Shown: positions 1 through 8,931 of the stretch, in pieces
Position numbering within the stretch: the first letter of the stretch is position 1
Layout: every line of letters begins with the position of its first letter
DNA from: Desulfobaccales bacterium
Lineage (GTDB): Bacteria; Desulfobacterota; Desulfobaccia; Desulfobaccales; 0-14-0-80-60-11
Reading direction: 5' to 3'
Assembly: GCA_041648175.1 (NCBI GenBank)
Contig: JBAZPO010000006.1
Span: forward strand, 62,001 to 126,000
Length of the DNA stretch: 64,000 nt
Made by a program: the position numbers and the translations under genes
Notes under the pieces: generated by a model
Database searches by the model: none
The model's input: the letters and a program-made list of their open reading frames with translations, nothing else
Told to the model about the DNA's origin: nothing

Positions 1-42
1 ATTCCCGCCTGTGGCAAGTTGTGGGCCAGGACCGACACCTCT

Positions 43-86
43 CCCCCACCCCAACCCTCCCCCATCAAGGGGGGGGAGAAAAAGGT
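43..86. repeat. Dispersed C-rich/G-rich palindromic repeat, copy 1
   Basis: A C-rich arm followed by a G-rich arm, of the same kind as the repeats at 2141, 5208, 5305, 8952 and 9352. It lies just downstream of the minus-strand DUF2333 gene, where it could also form a transcript-ending hairpin. The rest of 1-121 holds no gene I can support. Confidence 0.5.
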
Positions 87-121
87 TTCCGAAATGAGTT
101 ACGATAAACCCGGAGAGCGTC

Positions 122-1264
122 CTAATTGGTGGCCAGTTGTTGCTGCAAAGTGGCGATGACGTGCTCGGCTTCGCCGATGTAGGTTGACATATTGGCCCGG
201 TGATTGGCCAGGATGCCGTCTTTGGTGCCGTTGGTCACGACCCAGGGGCCTAGATGGGACGCCTCATGGAGGGCATGGATGGCGTCGTCCAGAAGCTTAT
301 GGGAGTTTTTCTTTTGGAGTTCCTCGTGAAATTCCTTGGTGACCGCCTCCAGCATCTCCGCCATGGATAAGGCGATGCCCTGGGAGTAATAGAAGTAGTC
401 GTCCACCATAAACCAGGAAACGGTCTGGCCGTCGGCTTCCGTGTCTTTGATGAGGTTGTGGTAGCTGCTGCCCAACAGGTCTTTGTAGTTACTGAGCAGG
501 GCGATCAAGTAATCCACCCGGGAATAGAACCGGGCCCGTCCCACCTTTAAGTTTTCGATATACTTTTCCAGGTCTTGCATGGCTTCCCGGTACTTGCCGG
601 AGGCGGAGGGAAACCAGTATTTGTCAGGGCTGACCATGAAAAAGTTCATGGCTTCGTTTACCCGGGGATTATAGGCCTCGGTGGTGGCAAACCGGGTCAT
701 GTGCTCATTGAGCACCACCACGGTGCGCCGGGCCACTTCCAGGACCCCCAGTTGGGTGTTGTTGACGTTGTCCGTCAGGCCAAATTTGCCGAATATGATG
801 CTGTTGGGCCGCCACCCGAACCAGGTCTTGCTGACCTGTTGGTCCATGATTTTAATCAAGGATTCGGTAAAGACCTCACCCTTGACCGGTTCCCGGCTGG
901 GCGGGGCCAGGGCCGGAGCGGCCGGCGGCACATGAGCCGGAGCTTCTTTGGGGGGCGCGGCGGGGATCACCGGCGCCGTATGGGCTTCCTTGGGGGACCC
1001 CGGCATGAGAGGCTTTACCTCGGCGGGGGCAGGGGCTGCCGGCGTGGCTTCGCCATGGGGCGCAGCGGCCACAGGTGCCACCGCCGTCTCCGGCGAGGTC
1101 GATCCCTTGCGCAGGGCACCCCAGGCAAAGAGCGATCCCAAAAACAGGATGACCACCAGCGAAACGATGAGGAAGCGGTGGCTCATGATCAGATGCAGCA
1201 GTCCCCTGGGTGGTGGTACCGGCGCCAGAAACTGTCCCGGTTCGGGAGTATCATTGGGCGTCAT
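122..1264 (-). CDS. DUF2333 family membrane-anchored protein
   Basis: 380 residues. A short cytoplasmic N-terminus is followed by one transmembrane segment at about residues 27-49, a long Ala/Pro-rich linker at about 55-125, and a conserved mostly helical domain from about 130 to the end (recognisable stretches KTWFGWRPNSIIFGK and SWFMVDDYFYYSQG). This layout matches DUF2333, a proteobacterial family of unknown function. The linker suggests that the C-terminal domain is held away from the inner membrane, probably in the periplasm. The start lies 14 bases after the stop of the AMMECR1 gene, so the two are probably cotranscribed. No enzymatic motif is visible, so the family call is firm but the role is unknown. 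Confidence 0.85.
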   Translation of the reverse strand: MTPNDTPEPGQFLAPVPPPRGLLHLIMSHRFLIVSLVVILFLGSLFAWGALRKGSTSPETAVAPVAAAPHGEATPAAPAPAEVKPLMPGSPKEAHTAPVIPAAPPKEAPAHVPPAAPALAPPSREPVKGEVFTESLIKIMDQQVSKTWFGWRPNSIIFGKFGLTDNVNNTQLGVLEVARRTVVVLNEHMTRFATTEAYNPRVNEAMNFFMVSPDKYWFPSASGKYREAMQDLEKYIENLKVGRARFYSRVDYLIALLSNYKDLLGSSYHNLIKDTEADGQTVSWFMVDDYFYYSQGIALSMAEMLEAVTKEFHEELQKKNSHKLLDDAIHALHEASHLGPWVVTNGTKDGILANHRANMSTYIGEAEHVIATLQQQLATN

Positions 1265-1278
1265 GGAGATTCAGGCTC

Positions 1279-1851
1279 CTAGCGTGATTGGGCTGGTTCT
1301 TGAGAGGGATGTTCTGCAAAGACCTCGGCACTAAAAACGTAGATCTTGGTATGGGGGTCCTTCCAGGCATCCGTGGGCAATCCTGCCTTGCAACAGGTCT
1401 GCTCCAGGAAAGGCAGGCGGTCCCAGTTGCACTGGGTAGCCACCTGGGGCAGGAGCAAACCCCGATTATAGCCGCTGACGATATAGAGACCGTGTTTGCC
1501 TACCTCAATTTCATCGGTGCTTTGGATAAGCCGCATGGGGCTCAGGACGGATATCTCGATTTCCAGATCGTCCAGTTCGCTGGCCTGCAAAGGGCGGAAG
1601 CGAGGATCGTGAAAGGCCGCGGCCGCGGCCATTTCCCGCACCGTCTGGAGCAGAGGTTTGACGGCTTCCAGGTAGCCGATGCAGCCTCGGAGCTGTCCCC
1701 GGCGATGCAGGGACACAAAGGCGCCCCGGGATTCGCACAGCACGGGCGACTCGGTCTTTACCGGCGTAGCCGATTTCCCCTTGAGATGGGCTTCGATGCT
1801 GTCCCGGGCCACGTGCAGCAAGAGCTGTTTATCAGCAGTGTTCAGGTTCAT
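1279..1851 (-). CDS. amrA: AMMECR1-domain protein (AmmeMemoRadiSam system protein A)
   Basis: 190 residues from the chosen start. The AMMECR1 signature LRGCIGYLE lies near residue 50, followed by HDPRF and the C-terminal stretch RGLLLPQVA. In many prokaryotes this protein is encoded with a Memo-like protein and a radical SAM enzyme of unknown substrate; neither is in this window. The ATG at 1851 has a good Shine-Dalgarno sequence (GGGGGAG, six bases away). The reading frame continues upstream to 2040, and an ATG at 1944 would add a convincing signal-peptide-like stretch (MKLFRLCAIWLTLGG), but that ATG has no ribosome site. I prefer the cytoplasmic form. Family call is firm, start moderately so. 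Confidence 0.85.
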   Translation of the reverse strand: MNLNTADKQLLLHVARDSIEAHLKGKSATPVKTESPVLCESRGAFVSLHRRGQLRGCIGYLEAVKPLLQTVREMAAAAAFHDPRFRPLQASELDDLEIEISVLSPMRLIQSTDEIEVGKHGLYIVSGYNRGLLLPQVATQCNWDRLPFLEQTCCKAGLPTDAWKDPHTKIYVFSAEVFAEHPSQEPAQSR

Positions 1852-2140
1852 GGCCAACTCCCCCCAACACGGCGGCGCCCCAAGCCCTATGAGGATCGAA
1901 CCCCCCAGGGTAAGCCAGATGGCACATAGGCGGAAAAGTTTCATAAATCTGGGGTCAAGCCCTGGATTCTGGGCTCGCCATCCTTCTGCCTCAGTATCTA
2001 ACCAAGATTTTAGATTCCTGTCAATGGCAAAGGTCCGCATGGGACATTTGCGCCTGGTGTTTCTGGCATTCCCCTTGCATCCCGACGGCTGGCTTGGTAC
2101 ATTTTAAGATGCAGTCAGCGATTGTCGAAAGTTCTTTCCT

Positions 2141-2185
2141 CTTATTCCCCTCTCCCTTGTGGGAGAGGATCAGGGTGAGGGGTTA
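2141..2185. repeat. Dispersed C-rich/G-rich palindromic repeat, copy 2
   Basis: CCCCTCTCCC and GGGAGAGG arms followed by a GGGTGAGGGG tail. A degenerate form of the terminal motif seen at 8408-9425 (GTCGAAAGTTCTTTCC) lies just before it. The stretch 1852-2257 otherwise holds only the possible upstream extension of the AMMECR1 gene. Confidence 0.6.
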
Positions 2186-2257
2186 ATAAAAGAGCTTTTT
2201 ATAATAAGGGCTTGGCGTTAATCTCGCCTCCCTGGCCAAGGGCATCCATCTCCATCC

Positions 2258-2947
2258 ATGAAAACCTACCCGATATTTGCCATCATTGAAGACAAGCCCT
2301 GCCTGGTTGTAGGCGGTGGCGCCGTGGGGGAACGCAAGGTGCAGGACCTCCTGGCCGCAGGCGCCAAGGTAACCGTAGTCAGCCAGACCTTGTCCCCGGC
2401 CCTGGAGGCCCAGGCCTTAAGGGGCGAGATCGTTTATCTTTCCGAGGACTTTACCGATACCCAGGTAGAGGGCATGGCCCTGGTCATGGCCGCCACCGAC
2501 GACCCGGGGGTCAACGCGCACGTGAGCGCCGCGGCCCAGGCCCGGGGCATCTGGGTCAATGTCGCGGACGAGCCTGAGCATTGCACCTTCATTGTGCCGG
2601 CCCAGGTTAAGCGGGGTGATCTGACCCTGGCCATCAGCACCGGCGGCGCCTCCCCCGCGTTAGCCCGCCAGGTGCGGGAGGACCTGCAGCAGCATTTCGG
2701 GCCGGAATATGGCCCTTACCTGGATCTGCTCAAACGGGTGCGAGCCCGGCTTTTGAGCGAGCGCCGGGCCCATCCCGACAATGCCGAACTCTTCACCCGC
2801 CTGGTGCGCAGCTCCCTCAAGGACGCAGTGGCCCAGGGGGACCGGACCCGGGTAATGTGGGTCCTCCGGGAAGTTATGGGCGAGGCCTTAAGCACACCGG
2901 TCCTGGGTGAACTGGTCTCCCAGGCCTTTAAGGAAACGGAGGGGTGA
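2258..2947 (+). CDS. Precorrin-2 dehydrogenase / sirohydrochlorin ferrochelatase
   Basis: 229 residues, usual for the stand-alone Met8/SirC-type or CysG N-terminal domain. It oxidises precorrin-2 to sirohydrochlorin with NAD+, and in bifunctional members also inserts iron to make siroheme, the cofactor of sulfite reductase. The NAD-binding motif GGGAVGERK is at about residues 19-27, and the family stretch STGGASPALARQVREDL at about 127-143. The methyltransferase half of CysG is absent. It opens the tetrapyrrole cluster with the HemX/CcsA-like gene and hemA downstream. Whether iron insertion is retained cannot be told from the sequence. Confidence 0.93.
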   Translation: MKTYPIFAIIEDKPCLVVGGGAVGERKVQDLLAAGAKVTVVSQTLSPALEAQALRGEIVYLSEDFTDTQVEGMALVMAATDDPGVNAHVSAAAQARGIWVNVADEPEHCTFIVPAQVKRGDLTLAISTGGASPALARQVREDLQQHFGPEYGPYLDLLKRVRARLLSERRAHPDNAELFTRLVRSSLKDAVAQGDRTRVMWVLREVMGEALSTPVLGELVSQAFKETEG

Positions 2948-2965
2948 GGGCCTAAAATCGGGGCT

Positions 2966-2990
2966 CGTTCCCAAGCTGTGCTTGGGAACG
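2966..2990. repeat. Perfect 11-bp hairpin (GTTCCCAAGC type) with smaller hairpin after it
   Basis: CGTTCCCAAGC, a three-base loop and its exact complement. A second, shorter inverted repeat (GCCAAG / CTTGGC) follows at about 3000-3016. I recall this GTTCCCAAGCT repeat type as common in genomes of this kind. Lying between the siroheme gene and ccsA/hemX, it may modulate readthrough but has no T-run. Confidence 0.6.
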
Positions 2991-3038
2991 CATTAACCAG
3001 CCAAGTTGAGCTTGGCATCCACTGCTGTTGGGTAAAAC

Positions 3039-3872
3039 GTGACTAATTTTTTTCTCTATCTCACCCTGCTCGCCTATTTCGCCGCTACCGGGCTTTGGCT
3101 GGCCTACTTCCTGATCCAACGGGAGGGCTATTACCGCGCCGGGATCTGGGTCATGGCCGGGGGCCTGGTGGTCCACAGCCTGGCCCTCATCCAGCGGGTC
3201 TGGAGCTTGGGCTACCTGCCCGCGGCCTCCGTGGGAGAGTCTCTGCTGCTGTTTACCTGGGTCCTGGTGGCAGCCTTTCTGGTGTTGATCTGGCGCTATC
3301 CCATCAAAGTCCTGGGTGCTTTAGTCGCCCCCCTGGCGGCCCTGATGGTCTGCGGCAGCTTGATCTTGCCCGCACCGCACGGCACCATCGCCCCTCTGCT
3401 CAAAAGCTTTTGGCTAACCATCCATATCTGCCTGACCCTAACGGGCTATGCCGCCCTGGCCCTGGCCTGCCTGGGGGGGATTCTCTACCTCATCCAGGAG
3501 CGCCAGATCAAGGGCAAACAGTTCGGCTTTTTTTATCGCCGCCTGCCGTCGCTGTCGCAGTTGGATACCCTCAATTACTGGTGCCTGACCATCGGCTTCC
3601 CGTTGCTCACTGCGGGGATCATCTTCGGCTCGCTTTATGCCCAGCACACCCTGGGACGCTTCTGGAATTGGGACCCCAAGGAGATCATGACCATTATCGC
3701 CTGGCTGATCTACGCGGTGCTCCTGCATGAGCGCCTGGCAGTGGGTTGGCGGGGCCGGCGGGCGGCGCTGCTGGCTATCTGCGGCTTTTTGGTCCTGATC
3801 CTTACCTTTGTGGGCGCCAACCTGTGGCTCACGGGCTACCACAATTTCGCCAGGTTCATTCAAAAGCCATGA
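3039..3872 (+). CDS. HemX/CcsA-type cytochrome c biogenesis membrane protein
   Basis: 277 residues with about eight hydrophobic helices. The motif FWNWDPKEIMTIIAW (about residues 208-222) matches the tryptophan-rich haem-handling loop of CcsA/CcmC/HemX proteins. These move haem across, or bind it at, the inner membrane for cytochrome c maturation. Members next to hemA are often called HemX. Start is GTG with no strong ribosome site. The stop overlaps the hemA start by four bases (ATGA), indicating translational coupling. A partner ResB/Ccs1 protein is not in the window, so a role in controlling HemA rather than in cytochrome assembly cannot be excluded. Confidence 0.88.
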   Translation: MTNFFLYLTLLAYFAATGLWLAYFLIQREGYYRAGIWVMAGGLVVHSLALIQRVWSLGYLPAASVGESLLLFTWVLVAAFLVLIWRYPIKVLGALVAPLAALMVCGSLILPAPHGTIAPLLKSFWLTIHICLTLTGYAALALACLGGILYLIQERQIKGKQFGFFYRRLPSLSQLDTLNYWCLTIGFPLLTAGIIFGSLYAQHTLGRFWNWDPKEIMTIIAWLIYAVLLHERLAVGWRGRRAALLAICGFLVLILTFVGANLWLTGYHNFARFIQKP

Positions 3873-5164
3873 CTCTCCTGCTCTGCGGCGTCAACCATAA
3901 GACCGCGCCGGTAGCCCTCAGGGAGAAGCTGGCCTGCCTCATCCCCGACGCGGGGGTGGCCTATGCTGACCTCAAGACCTGGCCGGAACTCTCCGAGAGC
4001 CTGCTTTATAATACCTGCAACCGGGTGGAGTTGATGTGCGTCACCGAGGCGCCGGAGGACGCCGCGGCTCTGGTCCTGAAGTTCTTTGCCAGGCATCCGG
4101 AGATTGTCCCGGCCGACCTGAAGGCGTCCTTTTATGTCCACCGCGATCAGGAGGCGGTGCAGCATTTCTTCCGGGTCGCGGCCAGCCTGGATTCCATGGT
4201 GGTGGGGGAGCCCCAGATCCTGGGGCAGATGAAGGCGGCTTACCGGCTGGCTGCGGATTACCGGTCCACCGGACCCATTCTCAATCGCCTGGTCCACAAA
4301 GCCTTCTCCGTGGCTAAACGGGTGCGCTGCGAAACCGGCATCGGCGACCATGCCGTGAGCGTCAGCTATGCCGCGGTCACCCTGGCCAAGAAGATCTTCG
4401 GGGACCTGGCGGGCAAAAACGTCTTGCTTTTGGGGGCAGGCGAAATGGCGGAACTGGCTCTGGAGCACCTCAAGGGCCACGGCGTGGCCAAAATTACCGT
4501 GGCCAACCGGACTCTTGCACGGGGTGTAGAACTGGCCCGGCGATTCGGCGGGGAAGCGGTCTCCCTGGAAGAGACCCAGGATCAGCTCCTCACCGCCGAT
4601 ATCCTCATCAGCTCCACCGGCTCCGGAGAGATCCTCGTCACCCGGGACCAGGTCAAGGGGGTGATGCGGCGGCGCAAGCAGCGGCCCCTGTTCCTCATCG
4701 ACATCGCGGTGCCCCGGGACCTGGACCCGGCCATCAACGACCTGGACAACATCTACCTGTACAACATCGACGACCTCAAAGAGGTGGTGGAATTCAACTG
4801 GGAGCGCCGCCGGCACGAGGCCGGCAAGGCCGAACGCTTGGTGGCCGCGGAAACCTTGAAATTCCTCCACTGGCTGGAAACCCTGGAGGTCTATCCCACC
4901 ATCATCGCCCTCAAGGAGAAGGCCGAAATCATCTGCCAGACGGAATTAAAAAAGACCCTGAATCAGTTGGGCCCTCTCACCGACGAACAGCGCCAGGCCC
5001 TTGAGGTCTTGACCGCCTCGGTCACCCAAAAACTTCTGCACGACCCCATTATCTTCCTGAAGCGCAACCGCCGGCCCCGTAACCCTCACCAGGAGCTTGA
5101 CCTGGTGCGGCGCCTCTTCAACCTGGACCCGGACCGCGACAGGGACTATTCCGAAGAAAAATAG
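3869..5164 (+). CDS. hemA: Glutamyl-tRNA reductase
   Basis: 431 residues, normal length. It reduces glutamyl-tRNA(Glu) to glutamate-1-semialdehyde with NADPH, the committed step of C5 tetrapyrrole synthesis. The N-terminal signature GVNHKTAPVALREK is at residues 6-19. The catalytic Cys lies in YNTCNRVEL at about 48-56, GEPQILGQMK at about 112-121, and the NADPH loop LLGAGEMAEL at about 188-197. The C-terminal dimerisation helices are complete. I chose the ATG at 3869 because it overlaps the upstream stop and starts exactly where family members start; the frame is open back to 3746 without homology. Operon with the siroheme and HemX/CcsA genes. Confidence 0.97.
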   Translation: MTLLLCGVNHKTAPVALREKLACLIPDAGVAYADLKTWPELSESLLYNTCNRVELMCVTEAPEDAAALVLKFFARHPEIVPADLKASFYVHRDQEAVQHFFRVAASLDSMVVGEPQILGQMKAAYRLAADYRSTGPILNRLVHKAFSVAKRVRCETGIGDHAVSVSYAAVTLAKKIFGDLAGKNVLLLGAGEMAELALEHLKGHGVAKITVANRTLARGVELARRFGGEAVSLEETQDQLLTADILISSTGSGEILVTRDQVKGVMRRRKQRPLFLIDIAVPRDLDPAINDLDNIYLYNIDDLKEVVEFNWERRRHEAGKAERLVAAETLKFLHWLETLEVYPTIIALKEKAEIICQTELKKTLNQLGPLTDEQRQALEVLTASVTQKLLHDPIIFLKRNRRPRNPHQELDLVRRLFNLDPDRDRDYSEEK

Positions 5165-5207
5165 GCCCTGGACCCAGCAGTGTCCGGTTAGAAAATTGCA
5201 TGAGGTT

Positions 5208-5357
5208 GTTCCGCCCCCCTCACCCCAGCCCTCTCCCCCCGAAGCGGGTGGAGAGGGGGTAGGAGATGTGGCTGTTTTAGTAACCATAAGGCATTAAATC
5301 GGTTCCACTTTTCCCCTCTCCCCAATGGGGGAGAGGGTTAGGGTGAGGGGGAGGTAA
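5208..5357. repeat. Two adjacent copies of the C-rich/G-rich palindromic repeat
   Basis: Copy one (about 5208-5267) pairs CCCTCTCCCCCC with GGTGGAGAGGGGG. Copy two (about 5305-5357) pairs CCCCTCTCCCC with GGGGGAGAGGGTTAGGGTGA. They fill most of the 420-base gap between hemA and the next gene. No gene is visible in the rest of the gap. Confidence 0.65.
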
Positions 5358-5585
5358 TCTTCTCGGAGCCGGAAGTGCGCAGCGAATTTTTAAGCTGTTG
5401 GACTACGCCCAACGAACTTCCTCATTTGCAAAAACCAAACCGGTGACACTGCTGCCCTGGACCATCTCTTGACCCGGACTGCCCGGCTTGATATCCTTAA
5501 GTGGGGGAAAAGGCGATGCCAGGGAGGCAGTTGCGCCGCCCGGCCCGGAGTTGGGGGCCGGATTATTACCCTACCCGAGGAAGCC

Positions 5586-5975
5586 ATGTCCAACATTATC
5601 GATATTGAAGGCCGGATCAAGCTGGAGCAGAAGAAGAAAACCAAGGTGGACCGGGCCAAAAAAATGGAGGCGGTGCGCAAGATCGTGCAGTGCACCCGCT
5701 GCCTGGCCCGTTGCGCCAAGTGCGGCGTCCAGTTCGAGAGCCACGAGATGTACAAGCGCCAAAAAGGTCCCTACCGTTTCTGCCCTTTCTGTCAGGAGGA
5801 GTACGAGGACTTCCGCCGGATTAAAGACGCTGGCGCAGAAAGCCCCTTTTATTGGCACAACAAGGAGTGGGTGTCCGTCTGGCAGACCTGGCTCGATTTC
5901 CAGCAGGCCATGAAGGCCTATGGGGAGTCCCAGGAGTTCATCGACTTGGTGCGGGAGGTAGAGTGGGACCGGTGA
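5586..5975 (+). CDS. Small zinc-ribbon protein of unknown function
   Basis: 129 residues from the ATG at 5586, which has GAGGAAG five bases upstream; the frame extends further back but without a better start. A basic, Lys-rich N-terminus (KLEQKKKTKVDRAKK) precedes three Cys pairs: CTRC, CAKC and CPFC. The first two overlap as CTRCLARCAKC around residues 34-44 and CPFC is near residue 64, enough to ligate one or two zinc ions. The C-terminal half is acidic and rich in Trp/Phe. I do not recognise a named family. The lysine-rich segment would suit nucleic acid or ribosome binding, but that is inference only. Confidence 0.75.
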   Translation: MSNIIDIEGRIKLEQKKKTKVDRAKKMEAVRKIVQCTRCLARCAKCGVQFESHEMYKRQKGPYRFCPFCQEEYEDFRRIKDAGAESPFYWHNKEWVSVWQTWLDFQQAMKAYGESQEFIDLVREVEWDR

Positions 5976-6009
5976 GCTCATGCCCCCGGCCCCAAGCAGG
6001 CAGGTTGAA

Positions 6010-6216
6010 CTAACCTTCTGAACCGACACGATAGGCTTGTTGGAGAATCTCCATGGCAAAATTAAAGGCTTGTTCCCGGTCCAGGGTTACTTCGGAATGA
6101 CAGGTCTTGTCGGCCCCGCTGCAGGTGTAGAACACAATCTTCACCGTTCCTTCGGGGCGTTGCACTACGGCGATCTCGCCATCGGGTTCCAGGGTCTTAT
6201 AAGTGCGATGCTTCAT
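6010..6216 (-). CDS. Hypothetical 68-residue protein
   Basis: 68 residues, soluble and single domain, predicted alpha/beta from the pattern, with two Cys in YTCSGADKTCHSEV. The ribosome site AGGAG lies about eleven bases upstream of the ATG, which is long but usable. It is convergent with the zinc-ribbon gene and divergent from mnmG. Codon use resembles its neighbours. I recognise no family. It could be a small regulatory protein, but nothing in the sequence shows this. Confidence 0.6.
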   Translation of the reverse strand: MKHRTYKTLEPDGEIAVVQRPEGTVKIVFYTCSGADKTCHSEVTLDREQAFNFAMEILQQAYRVGSEG

Positions 6217-6429
6217 CTTATCGGGTTCTCCTTCTGGGCTCTTTGTATCCTTGGAAAGTTAGCATAATCATCTCGCGCCATTAATTCAAGCCTGAACTTC
6301 TTCACATGGCTTTTTGTAAGCAAATAGCTGGCGACGGTCAGGGACGCCCGACCCACCGGATTACATATCGGACGGGCCTCCGTGCCCGTCATTTTTTCAA
6401 TTTTTAAGAGTTCATCACAAAAACCGCTC

Positions 6430-8310
6430 ATGGCTCTTTATCCCAAAGAATATGACCTCATCGTGATCGGCGCCGGCCACGCGGGCTGCGAAGGCTCTCT
6501 GGCCGCGGCCCGGATGGGGTTAACGGTGCTGCTCTTCAACCTCAACCTGGACACCATGGCCCAGATGGCGTGCAATCCCGCGGTGGGGGGACTGGCCAAG
6601 GGCCACGTGGTGAAAGAGATCGACGCCCTGGGCGGGGTGATGGGGCATTTAGCGGATACCTCGGGCATCCAGTTCCGGACCCTTAACCTCTCCAGGGGGC
6701 CGGCGGTGCGGGGCACCCGCGTCCAGTGCGACAAGCAGGCCTACCGCCTGGCCATGAAATCCCTGTTGGAACACGAGCCCTTAATCGACCTGCGGGAAGC
6801 CATGGTGGAGCGGCTCCTGGTGGAGGACGGCCGGGTGGTGGGCGTGGTGGAAAACCTGGGCCTGACCTATAAGGCCCGGGCAGTCCTCATCACCACGGGC
6901 ACCTTTTTGAACGGCCTCATTCATATCGGGGACTGCCGCATCCCTGCGGGCCGGGCCGGGGAGTTCGCGGCCACCGGCCTCGCCGCCTGCTTAAAAGATC
7001 TGGGCTTTCGGATGGGACGCTTAAAGACCGGCACACCCCCGCGCCTGAGGGCGGGCACCATTGATTTTGCCGGCATGGAACGCCTCTGGGGCGATCCTCA
7101 GCCCCGCCCCTTTTCCTGGCGCACTGCCAAGGTGCCCGAGGAGCAGATGGCCTGCTTCGTCACCCACACGACCTCGGCGACGCACCGGATAATCCGGGAC
7201 CACATCCACCTCTCGCCGTTGTATAGCGGAGTGATCCAGGGGGTGAGCGCCCGCTACTGTCCATCGCTTGAAGACAAGGTGATGCGTTTTTTGGACAAGC
7301 CCAGCCACCAGGTGACCCTGGAACCGGAAGGACGGGACACCGCCGAGATCTATGCCAAGGGGCTGGGAAACTGTCTGCCCGCCGAGATCCAGTTGGCCTT
7401 GTTCCGCAGCGTCCCGGGACTGGAGGCCGCTGAGGTGATGCGCCCGGCCTACGCCATCGAATATGACTACGTGGACCCGCTGGAGCTTAAAGCCACGTTA
7501 GAGACCAAGCGGATCAAAGGCCTGTTTTTGGCGGGGCAAATCAACGGCACCTCGGGCTACGAAGAAGCCGCGGGCCAGGGCTTGTGGGCCGGGATCAACG
7601 CCGCCTGCCAGATAATGGGGCGTCCCGCCTTCCTGCCGGACCGCTCCCAGGCCTACCTGGCGGTGCTGGTGGATGACCTGGTGACTAAGGGCACCCGGGA
7701 ACCATACCGCCTCTTTACCTCCCGGGCCGAGTACCGCTTGCTCCTGAGAGAGGACAACGCCGACGCCCGTTTGTTGGAATGGGGTTTTGAATTGGGATTG
7801 GTGGATTATGAGGCGCGGGACCGCTTTTTAGAAAAGCAACGCCTGATGCGGCAGGAAGAGGCGCGGCTTACGGGTCGCCGGGTCTTCCCGACGCCTGAGG
7901 TCAATAAAACGCTTACGGCCCTTGGAACCGCACCCTTGAAGATCACGACCCCCCTCTTGAGCTTGCTGAAGCGGCCGGAGTTGGATCTCGCCACCCTGTA
8001 CCGGCTGAGCGGGGAGGAGCCACCGGTGCCCCCGGCCGTGGTGGAGCAGTTGGAAATTAAGCACAAGTACGAAGGCTACATCAGGCGCCAGGAAGAGACG
8101 GCCATAAAATTCGCTCAGGGGGAAGGGAAAAGCATCCCTGCGGAGTTCGATTATGACGGAGTGCCGGGGTTGTCGCTGGAAATCCGGGAAAAGTTAAAGC
8201 AGGTGCGGCCTCGGTCCCTGGGACAGGCAGGCCGCATCTCCGGGGTTACCCCGGCGGCAGTGGCCGTTTTGATGGTGTACGTGAAAAGAAAGAGGTCAAC
8301 CAAAGGCTGA
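6430..8310 (+). CDS. mnmG: tRNA uridine-5-carboxymethylaminomethyl modification enzyme MnmG (GidA)
   Basis: 626 residues, full length. With MnmE it installs cmnm5 at U34 of tRNAs reading two-fold degenerate codons. The FAD-binding motif GAGHAGCEGSLAAARMG is at about residues 13-29. The family stretches GTFLNGLIHIGDCRIPAGR and QINGTSGYEEAAGQGLWAG are present, and the C-terminal helical MnmE-interacting domain is intact (ends around YIRRQEETAIKFAQGE and beyond). I chose the ATG at 6430 because the family begins here (MALYPKEYDLIVIGAG); the preceding 16 in-frame codons lack similarity. No clear ribosome site is seen. MnmE is not in the window. Confidence 0.97.
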   Translation: MALYPKEYDLIVIGAGHAGCEGSLAAARMGLTVLLFNLNLDTMAQMACNPAVGGLAKGHVVKEIDALGGVMGHLADTSGIQFRTLNLSRGPAVRGTRVQCDKQAYRLAMKSLLEHEPLIDLREAMVERLLVEDGRVVGVVENLGLTYKARAVLITTGTFLNGLIHIGDCRIPAGRAGEFAATGLAACLKDLGFRMGRLKTGTPPRLRAGTIDFAGMERLWGDPQPRPFSWRTAKVPEEQMACFVTHTTSATHRIIRDHIHLSPLYSGVIQGVSARYCPSLEDKVMRFLDKPSHQVTLEPEGRDTAEIYAKGLGNCLPAEIQLALFRSVPGLEAAEVMRPAYAIEYDYVDPLELKATLETKRIKGLFLAGQINGTSGYEEAAGQGLWAGINAACQIMGRPAFLPDRSQAYLAVLVDDLVTKGTREPYRLFTSRAEYRLLLREDNADARLLEWGFELGLVDYEARDRFLEKQRLMRQEEARLTGRRVFPTPEVNKTLTALGTAPLKITTPLLSLLKRPELDLATLYRLSGEEPPVPPAVVEQLEIKHKYEGYIRRQEETAIKFAQGEGKSIPAEFDYDGVPGLSLEIREKLKQVRPRSLGQAGRISGVTPAAVAVLMVYVKRKRSTKG

Positions 8311-8407
8311 AGGGCGCAAGCTCGCTGTGCCCACTGGAAATCTCTTGGAATTTGATTCGCTCTCTTTGCTGCAACCGAAAACAGTACGAATGATTGGCGG
8401 CTTTAGC

Positions 8408-8591
8408 TATAGCGTTTGCCAAAAGTTTTTTCCGTAATTAGGAGATACTTTAACACCCCAAATCCCCCCTAACCCCCCTTTGTTAAAGGGGGGAACTATA
8501 AGGAATTACTTATAAAGTCCCCCTTTGAAAAAGGGGGATTTAGGGGGATTTAAAAATCAGCCAGCGGCATAAATTTATGGCAAACGCTATA
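8408..8591. mobile_element. MITE-like element with 14-bp perfect terminal inverted repeats
   Basis: TATAGCGTTTGCCA at 8408-8421 is exactly complementary to TGGCAAACGCTATA at 8578-8591. Between them lies a C-rich/G-rich palindromic core (about 8452-8552; TCCCCCC and GGGGGGA arms, with a second AAGGGGGATT arm). The element is 184 bases, has no coding capacity, and sits between mnmG and a lipoprotein gene. Related ends occur at 8932 and 9326. It is probably a non-autonomous element or a mobile palindromic repeat. No transposase is present in the window. Confidence 0.6.
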
Positions 8592-8604
8592 ACCCGGCTC
8601 TCGA

Positions 8605-8799
8605 TTAGTAGCTGCCCGGACCCATGGACTTAAAGGCGCTTTCGGCAAAGTAATTGTCCTTGATGGTGGCGCCGCAGGTGGCGCAGGTGTTGGCCAGGTT
8701 GATCATCGAATCCCGGCCCCGGTACCGGGTGTCCGTATCGGCGCAAGCGCCCACTAGCAAAGCTGCCAATAACACCAAAATCAAGCCATTATAATTCAT
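8605..8799 (-). CDS. Small lipoprotein with CxxC motif
   Basis: 64 residues from the ATG at 8799 (ribosome site GGAAGG upstream); a longer frame to 8895 is less likely because the signal peptide begins at this ATG. The signal sequence MNYNGLILVLLAALLVGAC ends in a lipobox (LVGA-C), so the mature protein is a lipid-anchored peptide of about 46 residues. It contains TCATCGATIKDNYFAESAF, a CxxC pair that could be redox active or bind metal. Last member of a run of small exported proteins on this strand (8605-11346). Function unknown. Confidence 0.7.
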   Translation of the reverse strand: MNYNGLILVLLAALLVGACADTDTRYRGRDSMINLANTCATCGATIKDNYFAESAFKSMGPGSY

Positions 8800-8931
8800 G
8801 AGGTTTTCCTTCCTGGAATACCGTTTGTTTTTCGTTAAAAACTTTCTGTGTGACCCCGACTGTTCCCGGTTGGCCATCGGCAGATGGCATCTCACCCTGG
8901 GGCCGGTGCTAGGGCCGCTGTTTCAACGTTA

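Noticed and set aside
6213..6431. 72-residue minus-strand frame upstream of mnmG
   Set aside because: No ribosome site, no family pattern, and it covers the probable mnmG promoter region.
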